Positions 1 to 6,458 of a stretch of DNA of 25,982 bases are shown piece by piece. This DNA comes from a virus. Position 1 is the stretch's first letter, and each line of letters begins with the position of its first letter. Where the stretch lies: positions 1 to 25,982 of the IMG/VR virus record IMGVR_UViG_3300017706_002457; one strand, given 5' to 3'. A program made the position numbers and the translations under genes. The notes beneath the pieces are model-generated. The model had not been told where the DNA came from. It did not search any database and worked only from the letters and a program-made list of their open reading frames with translations.

Positions 1-34
1 ATTCTATCGCTTAACCGTGTTTATACTCACTTGA

Positions 35-241
35 CTAATCTGTTATAATGCTTCTAACTTGGCTAATATGAAAGCCGTTGATTGATCCCATGAATTCAAG
101 TTGAAACCATCCATTCGCATCCAATCGCTTGATAACACCTTCTGCGGAAAGGGATTCATCAATAGGATCAAATGGTTTGAGCGAGATGAAAACATGCTCA
201 CCTGAATCAATGTAATTTTTAATCATTTTTTCTTTTAACAT
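35..241 (-). CDS. Small hypothetical protein (68 aa)
   Basis: I do not recognise this protein. From the ATG at 241 it is 68 residues, starting MLKEKMIKNYIDSGE, with alternating hydrophobic residues in the second half (GVIKRLDANGWFQLEFMG) that suggest a small beta-rich fold. It has no signal peptide or membrane segment. The reading frame extends to a GTG at 274, but that start would overlap the upstream gene, which stops at 255. The ATG at 241, 13 bases after that stop, is preferred. No good ribosome binding site lies before it. It is probably cotranscribed with the 66-aa gene from the promoter at 490-518. Confidence 0.6.
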   Translation of the reverse strand: MLKEKMIKNYIDSGEHVFISLKPFDPIDESLSAEGVIKRLDANGWFQLEFMGSINGFHISQVRSIITD

Positions 242-254
242 AATTGTATCTACA

Positions 255-455
255 TTACACCTCGAGAAAGTCACTTAAATCGATGGTGTGAGTGATTGTG
301 CTTTCAGCTTTACGACGCATAAGATCTACATCAACTTTAAAATGCTCAGAGGCCTCTTTGACAAGCATGTGTAGCTCCTCACGTGGTGGAGGAAAGTTTA
401 GGAGATGTTCTTCAATCCAAGCTATTCCGTCCTCTAATTTTTTATTTTCTTTCAT
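255..455 (-). CDS. Small hypothetical protein (66 aa)
   Basis: This is a 66-aa charged, mostly helical protein (MKENKKLEDGIAWIEEHLL at the start, DLMRRKAEST later). It has no motif I can assign. It is the first gene after a sigma70-like promoter (-35 at 513-518, -10 at 490-495), so it probably begins a short early operon with the 68-aa gene at 35-241. A purine-rich AAGGAAG lies about 17 bases before the ATG, rather far for a Shine-Dalgarno. The coding call rests on an intact frame, the promoter and tight packing with the next gene. Confidence 0.6.
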   Translation of the reverse strand: MKENKKLEDGIAWIEEHLLNFPPPREELHMLVKEASEHFKVDVDLMRRKAESTITHTIDLSDFLEV

Positions 456-489
456 AATGTAATATACTTTCTTCCTTGATTCTGATTAT

Positions 490-518
490 ATTCTACCACA
501 GAAAATGGCCACTGTAAA
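490..518 (-). promoter_or_regulatory. Sigma70-like promoter for the 66-aa gene
   Basis: Read on the minus strand: TTTACA (518-513), 17 bases, then TAGAAT (495-490), preceded by TGG (extended -10 context). It matches six other sites in this window with the same spacing. Confidence 0.65.
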
Positions 519-590
519 TACTTTTTTACTAAATAATAGCACTTTTTTTTAATCTGTAATACAGATTTAAGTCATTTTTGTATAAAACTG

Positions 591-1529
591 CTAAAAAGAT
601 ACACTTTTGACTGCAAAATCTATGGCTCGAGCAGCTTCAAGTTTTACTGGTCTACCACGATACCACCCTCCATTTTCGTTGTCAATTTCTCTAACAAGTG
701 ATTCAACCTCGTTAGGTGTGATAGGATATTTTCTACGAATAGCATTAGCAGCAATACTCATCATTATTCGATACATGTGGTGATACCAACCAGATTCATT
801 AATTGTCATATACTCAGTAACAAGCTGCTTGTTAACAAAAGGACAATCACGATAAGATGTCCATTTAATACTTGTATTTGTTAACTTGCTTTCATAGTGC
901 TTTTTCAACTCTTTTTGAATTGCTTCAGGCAAATGGTCACTTAATGAATTTCCTGAATTTTCTACAAAATCATATTTTGCCATTAGTTTTACCGGATCAA
1001 GAAATGGTCCTTCATGTGTAAAAATAAAGTTATACGCATTAGGATATTGTGCTGGAACATAATACATACGTGAAAGATCTTTGGTTTGCGGATCACCAAG
1101 TGAATTGTATTCTTTGTTTAACGCAAACCAAAGATGTTTAATCTTATCAGCTTTTACTTCTTCTGTAAGCGGGAAGACAATTCTGAATTTTGGTTTTTCT
1201 TTCGATGAAGATGCAGAGCTATAGCACACGAATCGATGACCTTTAAAGGCTTCGATCGTTTCTTCGAACGTAGAATCATATTCATCAATGTCAAGGGCAA
1301 CCCAACTAGCCCACGAAATAACATTCCTATTAGCGCGAGTCGTGCCCCCATCATAGGTAGCTGGTGTAATAAGCGGCGAGCCATCTTTTCTTTCTCCTTT
1401 CTTTGGTTTATAACCAGGCTGTTTGCTCAAAGAATATAACAAGTCTTCAAAACCTTTCCAATTTTGGAAGGCCATTTTTCGATGTGTTTTATTATCGAAA
1501 ATAGAATTGAATATTGTGAGCGAATACAT
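591..1529 (-). CDS. Archaeo-eukaryotic primase (Prim-Pol)-like protein with PriCT-like C-terminus
   Basis: This 312-aa protein looks like the AEP / bifunctional primase-polymerase superfamily found in plasmid and phage replication proteins. The acidic metal-binding motif I is WVALDIDEYD (D80, D82). A motif II region ends in KFRIVFPL (114-121), and a third region is GDPQTKDLSRMYYVP (145-159). Residues about 215-310 (CPFVNKQ, then GWYHHMYRIMMSIA and GGWYRGRP) resemble the helical C-terminal domain of such primases. The usual SxH of motif II appears as S-S at 107-108, so the catalytic histidine seems to be missing. No helicase domain is fused. T4 itself uses the unrelated DnaG-type gp61. The gene starts one base after the MazG-like gene stops and is probably cotranscribed with it. 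Catalytic activity is uncertain. Confidence 0.65.
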   Translation of the reverse strand: MYSLTIFNSIFDNKTHRKMAFQNWKGFEDLLYSLSKQPGYKPKKGERKDGSPLITPATYDGGTTRANRNVISWASWVALDIDEYDSTFEETIEAFKGHRFVCYSSASSSKEKPKFRIVFPLTEEVKADKIKHLWFALNKEYNSLGDPQTKDLSRMYYVPAQYPNAYNFIFTHEGPFLDPVKLMAKYDFVENSGNSLSDHLPEAIQKELKKHYESKLTNTSIKWTSYRDCPFVNKQLVTEYMTINESGWYHHMYRIMMSIAANAIRRKYPITPNEVESLVREIDNENGGWYRGRPVKLEAARAIDFAVKSVSF

Positions 1530-1530
1530 C

Positions 1531-1947
1531 TTAGGAAATCTTTTTCAAATCGCCATGGTTACCTTCGTGAGATGGCGCTACCCATCCTTCAGGTTTAATC
1601 AGATCCGGTAGGCCGAGTGGATTCGGTCTACTTTCTTTAATCCCAACTTCTTTATTCATATTCGCTTCTAGAACTGCATCCCAGGCTTTATTTGCATCAA
1701 TACCAAACGCATCGAGTGTGCCAATAGCCACAACACAAAGGTCAATAAGGCCGTCGACTACTTCTTCTGCGTCGATATATCCAGCATTATTTGCCGCTAG
1801 TTTAGTTTCGTCTAATTCTTCATTAAGAAATTTTACTCGGAAATTCAGAAATGTGCGTAAGTCCAATCTAGTCATTTTTTCAACAACAGGACGTACGCCA
1901 TATTTCTCGTGCATATTATTGATATCTTGTACCCAATCTTTACTCAT
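1531..1947 (-). CDS. MazG / PRA-PH-like nucleoside triphosphate pyrophosphohydrolase
   Basis: This 138-aa all-alpha protein carries the MazG-type metal-binding pattern EExxE followed by ExxD: EELDE at residues 43-47 and EVVD at about 62-65, within DAEEVVDGLIDLCVVAIGTL. Enzymes of this superfamily hydrolyse nucleoside triphosphates to monophosphate and pyrophosphate; in phages they are thought to adjust nucleotide or alarmone pools. The C-terminal third (KESRPNPLGLPDLIKPEGW) is typical of the phage MazG-like/PRA-PH family. The substrate cannot be read from the sequence. It lies directly upstream of the primase-like gene. The upstream bases contain TATAAT but no matching -35. Confidence 0.7.
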   Translation of the reverse strand: MSKDWVQDINNMHEKYGVRPVVEKMTRLDLRTFLNFRVKFLNEELDETKLAANNAGYIDAEEVVDGLIDLCVVAIGTLDAFGIDANKAWDAVLEANMNKEVGIKESRPNPLGLPDLIKPEGWVAPSHEGNHGDLKKIS

Positions 1948-1983
1948 ATTTTTTGTTTGTTTATTATAATAGAATTCATTACC

Positions 1984-2181
1984 CTATAGCCTATAGTTTT
2001 TTGCCATAGCGTCTACATCCTTAATACTATATCTGTTGGATAGACCCATTAAAGTAGGAGCCCATAATCCGACAAAAATTCCATGCCATAAATTGACATT
2101 AGTATACAGATAAATTGAAGCCAGTACAGATACTAGCGATGCTACGAAAAAGATTTGTGATTTAATTTTATTAGTTATCAT
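1984..2181 (-). CDS. Small membrane protein with two transmembrane segments (65 aa)
   Basis: I do not recognise this 65-aa protein. It has two hydrophobic stretches, about residues 9-27 (IFFVASLVSVLASIYLYT) and 31-46 (WHGIFVGLWAPTLMGL), joined by a short loop, and a charged C-terminal tail. It is probably an inner-membrane hairpin protein. It lies 30 bases downstream of the polymerase stop codon. A TTTACA precedes it but lacks a -10 at the right spacing, so it is likely read through from gp43. Its role, perhaps host-membrane modification or lysis control, is unknown. Confidence 0.6.
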   Translation of the reverse strand: MITNKIKSQIFFVASLVSVLASIYLYTNVNLWHGIFVGLWAPTLMGLSNRYSIKDVDAMAKNYRL

Positions 2182-2211
2182 TTGGTTTATTGTATTGTAT
2201 TGTTGTAAATA

Positions 2212-4686
2212 TTAAAATAGAAATTGTTGAAGATCTGCTCTTGGTTCTGCTGACCAACCAATCGCATCGAGGATAATTTTGATTGGGTCAAGGAAAGTCT
2301 TTTGAAACTGAAGATCATAATTAATGTACTTATTTAGCTCGAGTTCTTCAGGCAAATGCCCTGGAAATGATATGACATTTTCTTGAATTGTATTTGGAAC
2401 ATGAAGATACAGAAATTTAATTTTATCGCCATTTTGGATAAGTTCATATTTTTTTTCCAAACCTAATGATTTTACTCGATTGTTGTAAAGAAGTGAACCC
2501 CGGGCGTGTATAGGTGTTCCTTTTGTGTAAACAGTAGAACGATTAGACCATTTAGTCATATCAGTCACGCCGCGAGGAAACGCAACTTGATCAGCAGGAA
2601 GAGATTTAAAATGATCTTTGAAAAGAGATATTGCTTTTTGTGTTTTGTCTTCGTCACCAGTCACAATGATTTTAAACATTTGGTTCATAGCTTCTCGGCA
2701 AGCTTGAGGAGTAGAAGATTTTACCGCTTCAATACCCATCATTTTAATTTTAGGTTCAGCGTATTGTACACCTTCGTTGTTATGTACATTAAGAATGTAA
2801 CGTTTTTTCGCAGTCCAAATACCTCGATCTGCGATAGCTTCTCGCTTCATAACCATACGATTTGTATAAGCATTTGTACTATCAGAAAACTCTTGGAAAG
2901 CTTTTTCAAGCATAGGTTCAATTGCTTTAGATCCAAACTCATCAAGGAATGCTATAGGATTCTTAGGTTCGAACTTTTCAATAATATCGTTAACTCCAAT
3001 GTAAAGAGAGTCAGTGTCCATTGCAATAACACGATCTTTACTTTCGCCGATGAACTTGTCCAAAAATGAATTTACATTTTTTTCGGCATGTTTAATAATA
3101 GCTTGGCCGGTCATAGTAATTCCAGAAGCAATACGAAGATCAAAGTAGCGGAAATACTTATTTCCCATAGCGCCATAAAGAGAGTTAAGAAGAATCTTGA
3201 TTGCTGTCTGAAGAGTTTCAAGGCGAGCAACTTGGCCAGAGGTTGATTGATACTCGCTGCGCTGACGTTTTGAAATTGTTTCAAGTTTGCTTTTAGCATC
3301 AAGCATTTCATTCTTAACAGTCACACGTTTTGCGTATAACTCTTCAACAATTTCGGGAATAATACCTTTTTTTGCTTTACTAAACACAGCGCCGTTTGAA
3401 GCTACAGCACCTTCTGCGCCTGGCATTCCTAAGATAGTTTCAGGCGACATATTGTATTGAACAATTATGTTTGGATAAAGTGAGTTAAGGTCAAAGGACA
3501 TTACCCAATCGTGCATACCTACATGAGGATCTTTTACATATCCACCTGGAAAGCTTTCTGAAGTTTTTTCGTCAGCTGGAATTGTAGCAATCTTCGAACG
3601 TGCTAGCCTTCTAAAAATAATGGAATCCCATATCGCACAGGTGCCTAGTGTGTCTTGGTAATTTACACCACCTAGGTATGCCATAGTCATAACAAGAGTA
3701 ATAAGACCAAGTTTTTCTTCCATTCGCTCGATAAGCTCGACATCTTTGATGTTGTAGTCTACAAACATTTGATAATCTGCATCATAAAGATCGCGCAAAG
3801 AACCAACTTCAGAATAATCGAGTTTTTTCTCGCCAAGTACTACACTTGAAATATGATTAAGGGAATAAGATTCTTGATTGCCATATGTGTAAGCAAACTT
3901 TTTAAACAATTCCATATAATCAAGATGCTGAATACCCATAATGTCAAATGTAGTTCGAACACTACCTTGAACACGAATATCTCTACGTTCAATCTTTCGC
4001 CATGGGGAAAGGCCTTTCACAATGTCTTCGCCGAGAAGAAAAACCATTCGAGAAATCATATATGGAATATCAAAAAAGCGGGTGTTCCAACCTGTAATAA
4101 TGTCAGGTGTATTTTCTGGCGTTGCCCAATATTCGACAAATGCTTCCAACATCGAAGCTTCGTCTGTAAACTGACGATATTCAATATTTAAAGAACGCAG
4201 CTGAGATGATTGTTCGTCATAGGGTTTTAAACCCCAAACGCGATAGGTGTCGTCTCTAGAACTTTTTAGCGCAATAGTAAGAATCTCATTAACTGGATTA
4301 TCAATTTCTGGAAAACCATCGCCAAACGATGTTTCAATGTCAAGAGAAGCGATGTCAATTAGTCGTCGATCATAAGGGATTTCATTTGGAAACTGCCCTT
4401 GAATAAAAGCTGGAATGTGTCGTTCGTTGCCATACAGCTTAAAGTCAGGAACATCGCGATAAGTTTTCTGAAATTCGCGAAGCTCTGACATTGAGCTAAA
4501 TTGAATAGGATCTACTGGAACACCATCAAGTGACTTCCAAGACGAATTCTGTTTTTTAGACTTAAGATAAAGCGTTGGCTTGTATTTGATACGATGAGAT
4601 ATTTTTTTGCCATCGTCATCGTAACCACGATAGAGAAGATTGTTTGCTAAACGTTCAACACTTGTATAGAATCCACCTAGTAACAT
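2212..4686 (-). CDS. 43: DNA polymerase, family B (T4 gp43-like)
   Basis: Replicative DNA polymerase with proofreading exonuclease, 824 aa against about 900 in T4. Exonuclease motifs: DIE (D116, E118), GWNTRFFDIPY (D206) and YNIKDVELI (Y311, D315). Polymerase motif A is FDLNSLYPN (D399), motif B is KILLNSLYGAMGNKY (497-511), motif C is MDTDS (D557, D559), and KKRY is also present. The last residues, DLQQFLF, resemble a clamp-binding peptide, consistent with tethering to gp45. The gene has its own sigma70-like promoter whose -10 ends six bases before the ATG, so the mRNA should be leaderless. It is shorter than T4 mainly between motifs A and B. Alternative identities are very unlikely. Confidence 0.97.
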   Translation of the reverse strand: MLLGGFYTSVERLANNLLYRGYDDDGKKISHRIKYKPTLYLKSKKQNSSWKSLDGVPVDPIQFSSMSELREFQKTYRDVPDFKLYGNERHIPAFIQGQFPNEIPYDRRLIDIASLDIETSFGDGFPEIDNPVNEILTIALKSSRDDTYRVWGLKPYDEQSSQLRSLNIEYRQFTDEASMLEAFVEYWATPENTPDIITGWNTRFFDIPYMISRMVFLLGEDIVKGLSPWRKIERRDIRVQGSVRTTFDIMGIQHLDYMELFKKFAYTYGNQESYSLNHISSVVLGEKKLDYSEVGSLRDLYDADYQMFVDYNIKDVELIERMEEKLGLITLVMTMAYLGGVNYQDTLGTCAIWDSIIFRRLARSKIATIPADEKTSESFPGGYVKDPHVGMHDWVMSFDLNSLYPNIIVQYNMSPETILGMPGAEGAVASNGAVFSKAKKGIIPEIVEELYAKRVTVKNEMLDAKSKLETISKRQRSEYQSTSGQVARLETLQTAIKILLNSLYGAMGNKYFRYFDLRIASGITMTGQAIIKHAEKNVNSFLDKFIGESKDRVIAMDTDSLYIGVNDIIEKFEPKNPIAFLDEFGSKAIEPMLEKAFQEFSDSTNAYTNRMVMKREAIADRGIWTAKKRYILNVHNNEGVQYAEPKIKMMGIEAVKSSTPQACREAMNQMFKIIVTGDEDKTQKAISLFKDHFKSLPADQVAFPRGVTDMTKWSNRSTVYTKGTPIHARGSLLYNNRVKSLGLEKKYELIQNGDKIKFLYLHVPNTIQENVISFPGHLPEELELNKYINYDLQFQKTFLDPIKIILDAIGWSAEPRADLQQFLF

Positions 4687-4692
4687 GTAAGT

Positions 4693-4721
4693 ATTATACC
4701 ATGTCTAAACATGATTGTAAA
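4693..4721 (-). promoter_or_regulatory. Sigma70-like promoter for gp43
   Basis: Minus strand TTTACA (4721-4716), 17 bases, then TATAAT (4698-4693), with TGG before the -10. The polymerase ATG begins at 4686, only six bases beyond the -10, about where transcription should start. Confidence 0.75.
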
Positions 4722-4905
4722 TAACAAAATTGTACCAATCTTGTAAGACTGATTTTTCTAAAATAGTAAATGATGAAACTGTGGTTTTTGGAAAAGCGTT
4801 AAACGTTTCAAAGAGGTTGCCTTTTTTATCATAGAACAATACATCATCATATTGCTGATTATTGTTAAAATTAAATGTTTGTGTTTTTCCATTATATATT
4901 GTCAT
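4705..4905 (-). CDS. Late hypothetical protein (66 aa)
   Basis: I do not recognise this protein. It is 66 residues, rich in Asn, Phe and Tyr (MTIYNGKTQTFNFNNNQ...) and probably beta-rich. The frame extends to an ATG at 4944, but that codon lies inside the terminator hairpin at 4923-4954. The ATG at 4905 is therefore preferred. An AATAAATA late-promoter octamer ends five bases before it and there is no Shine-Dalgarno, so a leaderless late mRNA is expected. Its stop codon overlaps the promoter region of gp43. Late control suggests a virion or assembly role, but that is inference. Confidence 0.6.
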   Translation of the reverse strand: MTIYNGKTQTFNFNNNQQYDDVLFYDKKGNLFETFNAFPKTTVSSFTILEKSVLQDWYNFVIYNHV

Positions 4906-4910
4906 AATAT

Positions 4911-4918
4911 TATTTATT
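4911..4918 (-). promoter_or_regulatory. Late promoter (AATAAATA) for the 66-aa gene
   Basis: AATAAATA on the minus strand fits the NATAAATA form of the T4-type late promoter recognised by gp55. It lies five bases before the ATG at 4905 and immediately after a terminator. Confidence 0.55.
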
Positions 4919-4922
4919 ATAA

Positions 4923-4954
4923 AAGCTCCCTTACACTTTTGCATAAGGGAGCTT
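4923..4954 (-). terminator. Intrinsic terminator after the small heat-shock gene
   Basis: An 11-bp perfect stem (AAGCTCCCTTA / TAAGGGAGCTT) with a 10-base loop, followed on the minus strand by TTATAATAAATA. It lies 29 bases past the stop of the Hsp20 gene. Confidence 0.75.
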
Positions 4955-4982
4955 AAGTTAACTTACATCGACTAATGTTTAA

Positions 4983-5390
4983 TTAATCACCAATTTTAAA
5001 CGATTTTGGCTTTTTATCTTCAGGGATTGATTTATCTAAAAACACAGATAGAATTCCATCAGTGAGAGATACTTTTGAAACTTCAATGTATTCACCTAAC
5101 GTAAATGTTTTATTGAATTTACGTGTTGCAATTCCTTTATGAATATATTCTTTATTGCCGTTTAAATCAACATCTTTAGATGCGACGGAAAGAACATTTT
5201 CATTTTGTTCAACGAATAAATCACCCTTACTAAATCCAGCGACTGCGATAGCAATTTCAAAGCTATCTTCATCGTGTTTTACCACGTTATGTGGTGGATA
5301 AGTTGGTTGTTTTGAACTTAATTTTTCGATTCGGTCAAAGACGGAATCGAACCCGACTGTCCACGCATGTGGAATATTATATGTTGTCAT
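4983..5390 (-). CDS. hsp20: Small heat-shock protein, Hsp20/IbpA-like (alpha-crystallin domain)
   Basis: ATP-independent holdase chaperone of 135 aa. The alpha-crystallin domain spans about residues 35-125: VVKHDEDSFEIAIAVAGFSKGDLFV, then ENVLSVASK, the FNKTFTLGEYIEV segment and the DGILSVFLDK strand typical of IbpA-type proteins. Such genes are common in marine T4-like phages, where they probably help fold or protect capsid and tail proteins. The gene has a late promoter at 5475-5482, a leader of about 80 bases, and a strong Shine-Dalgarno (AAGGAG, eight bases before the ATG). It ends in its own terminator. Unlike most genes here, its leader is long and folded, see the ROSE-like element at 5399-5471. 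Confidence 0.92.
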   Translation of the reverse strand: MTTYNIPHAWTVGFDSVFDRIEKLSSKQPTYPPHNVVKHDEDSFEIAIAVAGFSKGDLFVEQNENVLSVASKDVDLNGNKEYIHKGIATRKFNKTFTLGEYIEVSKVSLTDGILSVFLDKSIPEDKKPKSFKIGD

Positions 5391-5398
5391 TTTTTTAT

Positions 5399-5471
5399 CT
5401 CCTTATTTAAGCGAGTTAATATTGTGGACTCCTTTCGGACATCCGATTTGAAAAGCTTCGTGCTTTTCAAA
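5399..5471 (-). promoter_or_regulatory. Candidate ROSE-like RNA thermometer in the hsp20 leader
   Basis: Three hairpins can be drawn in the minus-strand leader. Hairpin 1 (5447-5471) has a 10-bp stem, loop ACGAA. Hairpin 2 (5426-5444) has UCC-GAAA-GGA closed by GGA/UCC. Hairpin 3 (5399-5415), CUCGCUUAAAUAAGGAG, pairs UCGCU with the Shine-Dalgarno AGGA and leaves one bulged G. UCGCU fits the UYGCU anti-Shine-Dalgarno motif of ROSE thermometers that control bacterial sHsp genes. The fold is drawn by eye. Confidence 0.45.
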
Positions 5472-5473
5472 AG

Positions 5474-5896
5474 TTATTTATACGATTTAATGTTACCAAT
5501 CGAATATTTTGATTCTAAATTCCATTCTTTTTTATCTTTATGAGAAATAATTTTAATTGCTCTTAAAGACGTTTTTGGATTTGCAGAGGAAGGTATTACG
5601 ATTTCAAGTAAACCCCAATCAGAAAGTAAAGTGGTAATTGTATTTCTACGAGCTAAATCGTCTTCTGTAAAGTTTGATGGTTTTCCATCTAATAAAAAAA
5701 GTTCTTTAAAATGTACAATAAAATAGCGGCCTTGTTTATGCAAAATATGACAACTTTGATAAAGTGTGTTATTTTCTTTTTTAGAAGATACACCAATTCT
5801 TGTAAGTGTTTCTTTTATTTTAAGAAAGTCGTCTGGTTCTTCAATCCGGACCTCAAGCATATTAGAAGGTTTCCATTCTGTAACATCTTCGTTCAT
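5474..5896 (-). CDS. regA: RegA-like translational repressor
   Basis: RNA-binding repressor that in T4 binds initiation regions of early mRNAs, including replication genes, and blocks ribosome loading. Residues 13 onward match T4 RegA closely in memory: MLEVRIEEPDDFLKIKETLTRIG, then LYQSCHILHKQGRYFIVHFKE, NTITTLLSDWGLLEIV and a C-terminal EWNLESKYSIGN. Full length is 140 aa against about 122 in T4. The T4 protein starts at the position of Met13 (ATG at 5860), so the first 12 residues may not be translated. A late octamer at 5902-5909 sits only five bases before the ATG at 5896, so that start would be leaderless, while 5860 would have a leader of about 36 bases but no clear Shine-Dalgarno. It lies in the conserved 44-62-regA order. 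Confidence 0.93.
   Translation of the reverse strand: MNEDVTEWKPSNMLEVRIEEPDDFLKIKETLTRIGVSSKKENNTLYQSCHILHKQGRYFIVHFKELFLLDGKPSNFTEDDLARRNTITTLLSDWGLLEIVIPSSANPKTSLRAIKIISHKDKKEWNLESKYSIGNIKSYK
5475..5482 (-). promoter_or_regulatory. Late promoter (TATAAATA) for hsp20
   Basis: An exact T4 late octamer. Its bases form the last codons and stop of regA (TAT AAA TAA), so promoter and coding end are interlocked. The start should fall near 5470, giving a leader of about 80 bases. Confidence 0.75.
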
Positions 5897-5901
5897 AGAA
5901 C

Positions 5902-5909
5902 TATTTATA
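5902..5909 (-). promoter_or_regulatory. Late promoter (TATAAATA) at regA
   Basis: An exact T4 late octamer on the minus strand, five bases before the ATG at 5896 and 41 bases before the alternative start at 5860. Confidence 0.6.
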
Positions 5910-5930
5910 GAATTTTAACCTTTGCCATAA

Positions 5931-6023
5931 TTACTTTTTATTTTTAAATTTACGGATAAGTAATTTAACAGAAAGCGCAGCTGCTGCTAATATACCAATT
6001 GTTTTTGTTTTTTTAAATTTCAT
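5931..6023 (-). CDS. 30-aa single-span membrane peptide
   Basis: A very short gene immediately after the gp62 stop (GGA AAA TAA ATG). A strong Shine-Dalgarno, GGGAGG, is formed by the last gp62 codons about six bases before the ATG. The 30-residue product has a basic start (MKFKKTKT), a hydrophobic core (IGILAAAALSV, then LL) and a very basic tail (IRKFKNKK), as in a small membrane-anchored peptide. An AATAAATA octamer inside gp62 (6059-6066) could give it a separate late transcript. Function is unknown; a holin-like or envelope-modifying role is possible but unsupported. Confidence 0.55.
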   Translation of the reverse strand: MKFKKTKTIGILAAAALSVKLLIRKFKNKK

Positions 6024-6458
6024 TTATTTTCCTCCCTTGTCGTGTTTCTTATAAAGAATATTTATTTGTTTGTTGTTGAAAAGAGGATAAACAGCTTCAG
6101 CTTTTTCTCGAGAATAACCATATTCTTTTTGAATTATTTCAATATCCTTTAACGCGTTTGCCTTTTTACCCCATTTCGAAAACCTTTTCTTTGCTGTAAC
6201 AATATTGCGGTAAAAATCATATTGCATTCGATTAGGCAAAGTGTGATTAATGTTCATTTCATTAGCAAAAAGAACGGTATCTTTAAAATAAGATAAACTT
6301 CGATTAATCACGAACGGCACATAAGCTTTATCCGGAGATTCAGGATTTGCCATCTCAAGAGATTGGTCGGCCTTACAATCTTCTAAGAGATGTTTATCTT
6401 TTCGTCCATTATTAATAGAATTAATAAATGTAAATGGTGTTACCTTTTTCATTTCCAT
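6024..6458 (-). CDS. 62: Clamp loader small subunit (T4 gp62-like)
   Basis: Small subunit of the sliding-clamp loader; with four gp44 subunits it opens and loads gp45 on primer-template DNA. It is 144 aa against 187 in T4. The call rests on position (between gp44 and regA, as in T4) and on family-like features: TPFTFINSINNGRKDKHLLED near the N-terminus, YVPFVINRSLSYFKDTVLFANEMN and LPNRMQYDFYRNIV in the middle. The end of gp44 overlaps its start: ATG at 6458 or the in-frame ATG at 6452, where ATGA joins start and gp44 stop. This suggests translational coupling to keep subunit ratios. Confidence 0.9.
   Translation of the reverse strand: MEMKKVTPFTFINSINNGRKDKHLLEDCKADQSLEMANPESPDKAYVPFVINRSLSYFKDTVLFANEMNINHTLPNRMQYDFYRNIVTAKKRFSKWGKKANALKDIEIIQKEYGYSREKAEAVYPLFNNKQINILYKKHDKGGK
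6059..6066 (-). promoter_or_regulatory. Possible internal late promoter (AATAAATA)
   Basis: AATAAATA on the minus strand within the 3' end of gp62, 35 bases before the ATG of the 30-aa peptide. It fits NATAAATA but lies in coding sequence, so it may be chance. Confidence 0.35.

Noticed and set aside
551-567. Inverted repeat AATCTGT-AAT-ACAGATT after the primase-like gene
   Set aside because: The stem is short and on the minus strand is followed by A residues, not a T-run. An operator is possible but nothing supports it.
1948-1975. TATAAT before the MazG-like gene
   Set aside because: No -35 at the 16-18 base spacing, so not counted with the promoter class.
2506-3069. 187-codon plus-strand open frame opposite gp43
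   Set aside because: It is the antisense shadow of polymerase motifs; the product is Cys/Phe/His-rich without family features and has no promoter or ribosome site.
4906-4944. Upstream ATG at 4944 for the 66-aa gene
   Set aside because: It lies within the loop and stem of the hsp20 terminator and before the late promoter, so it would not be in the mRNA.
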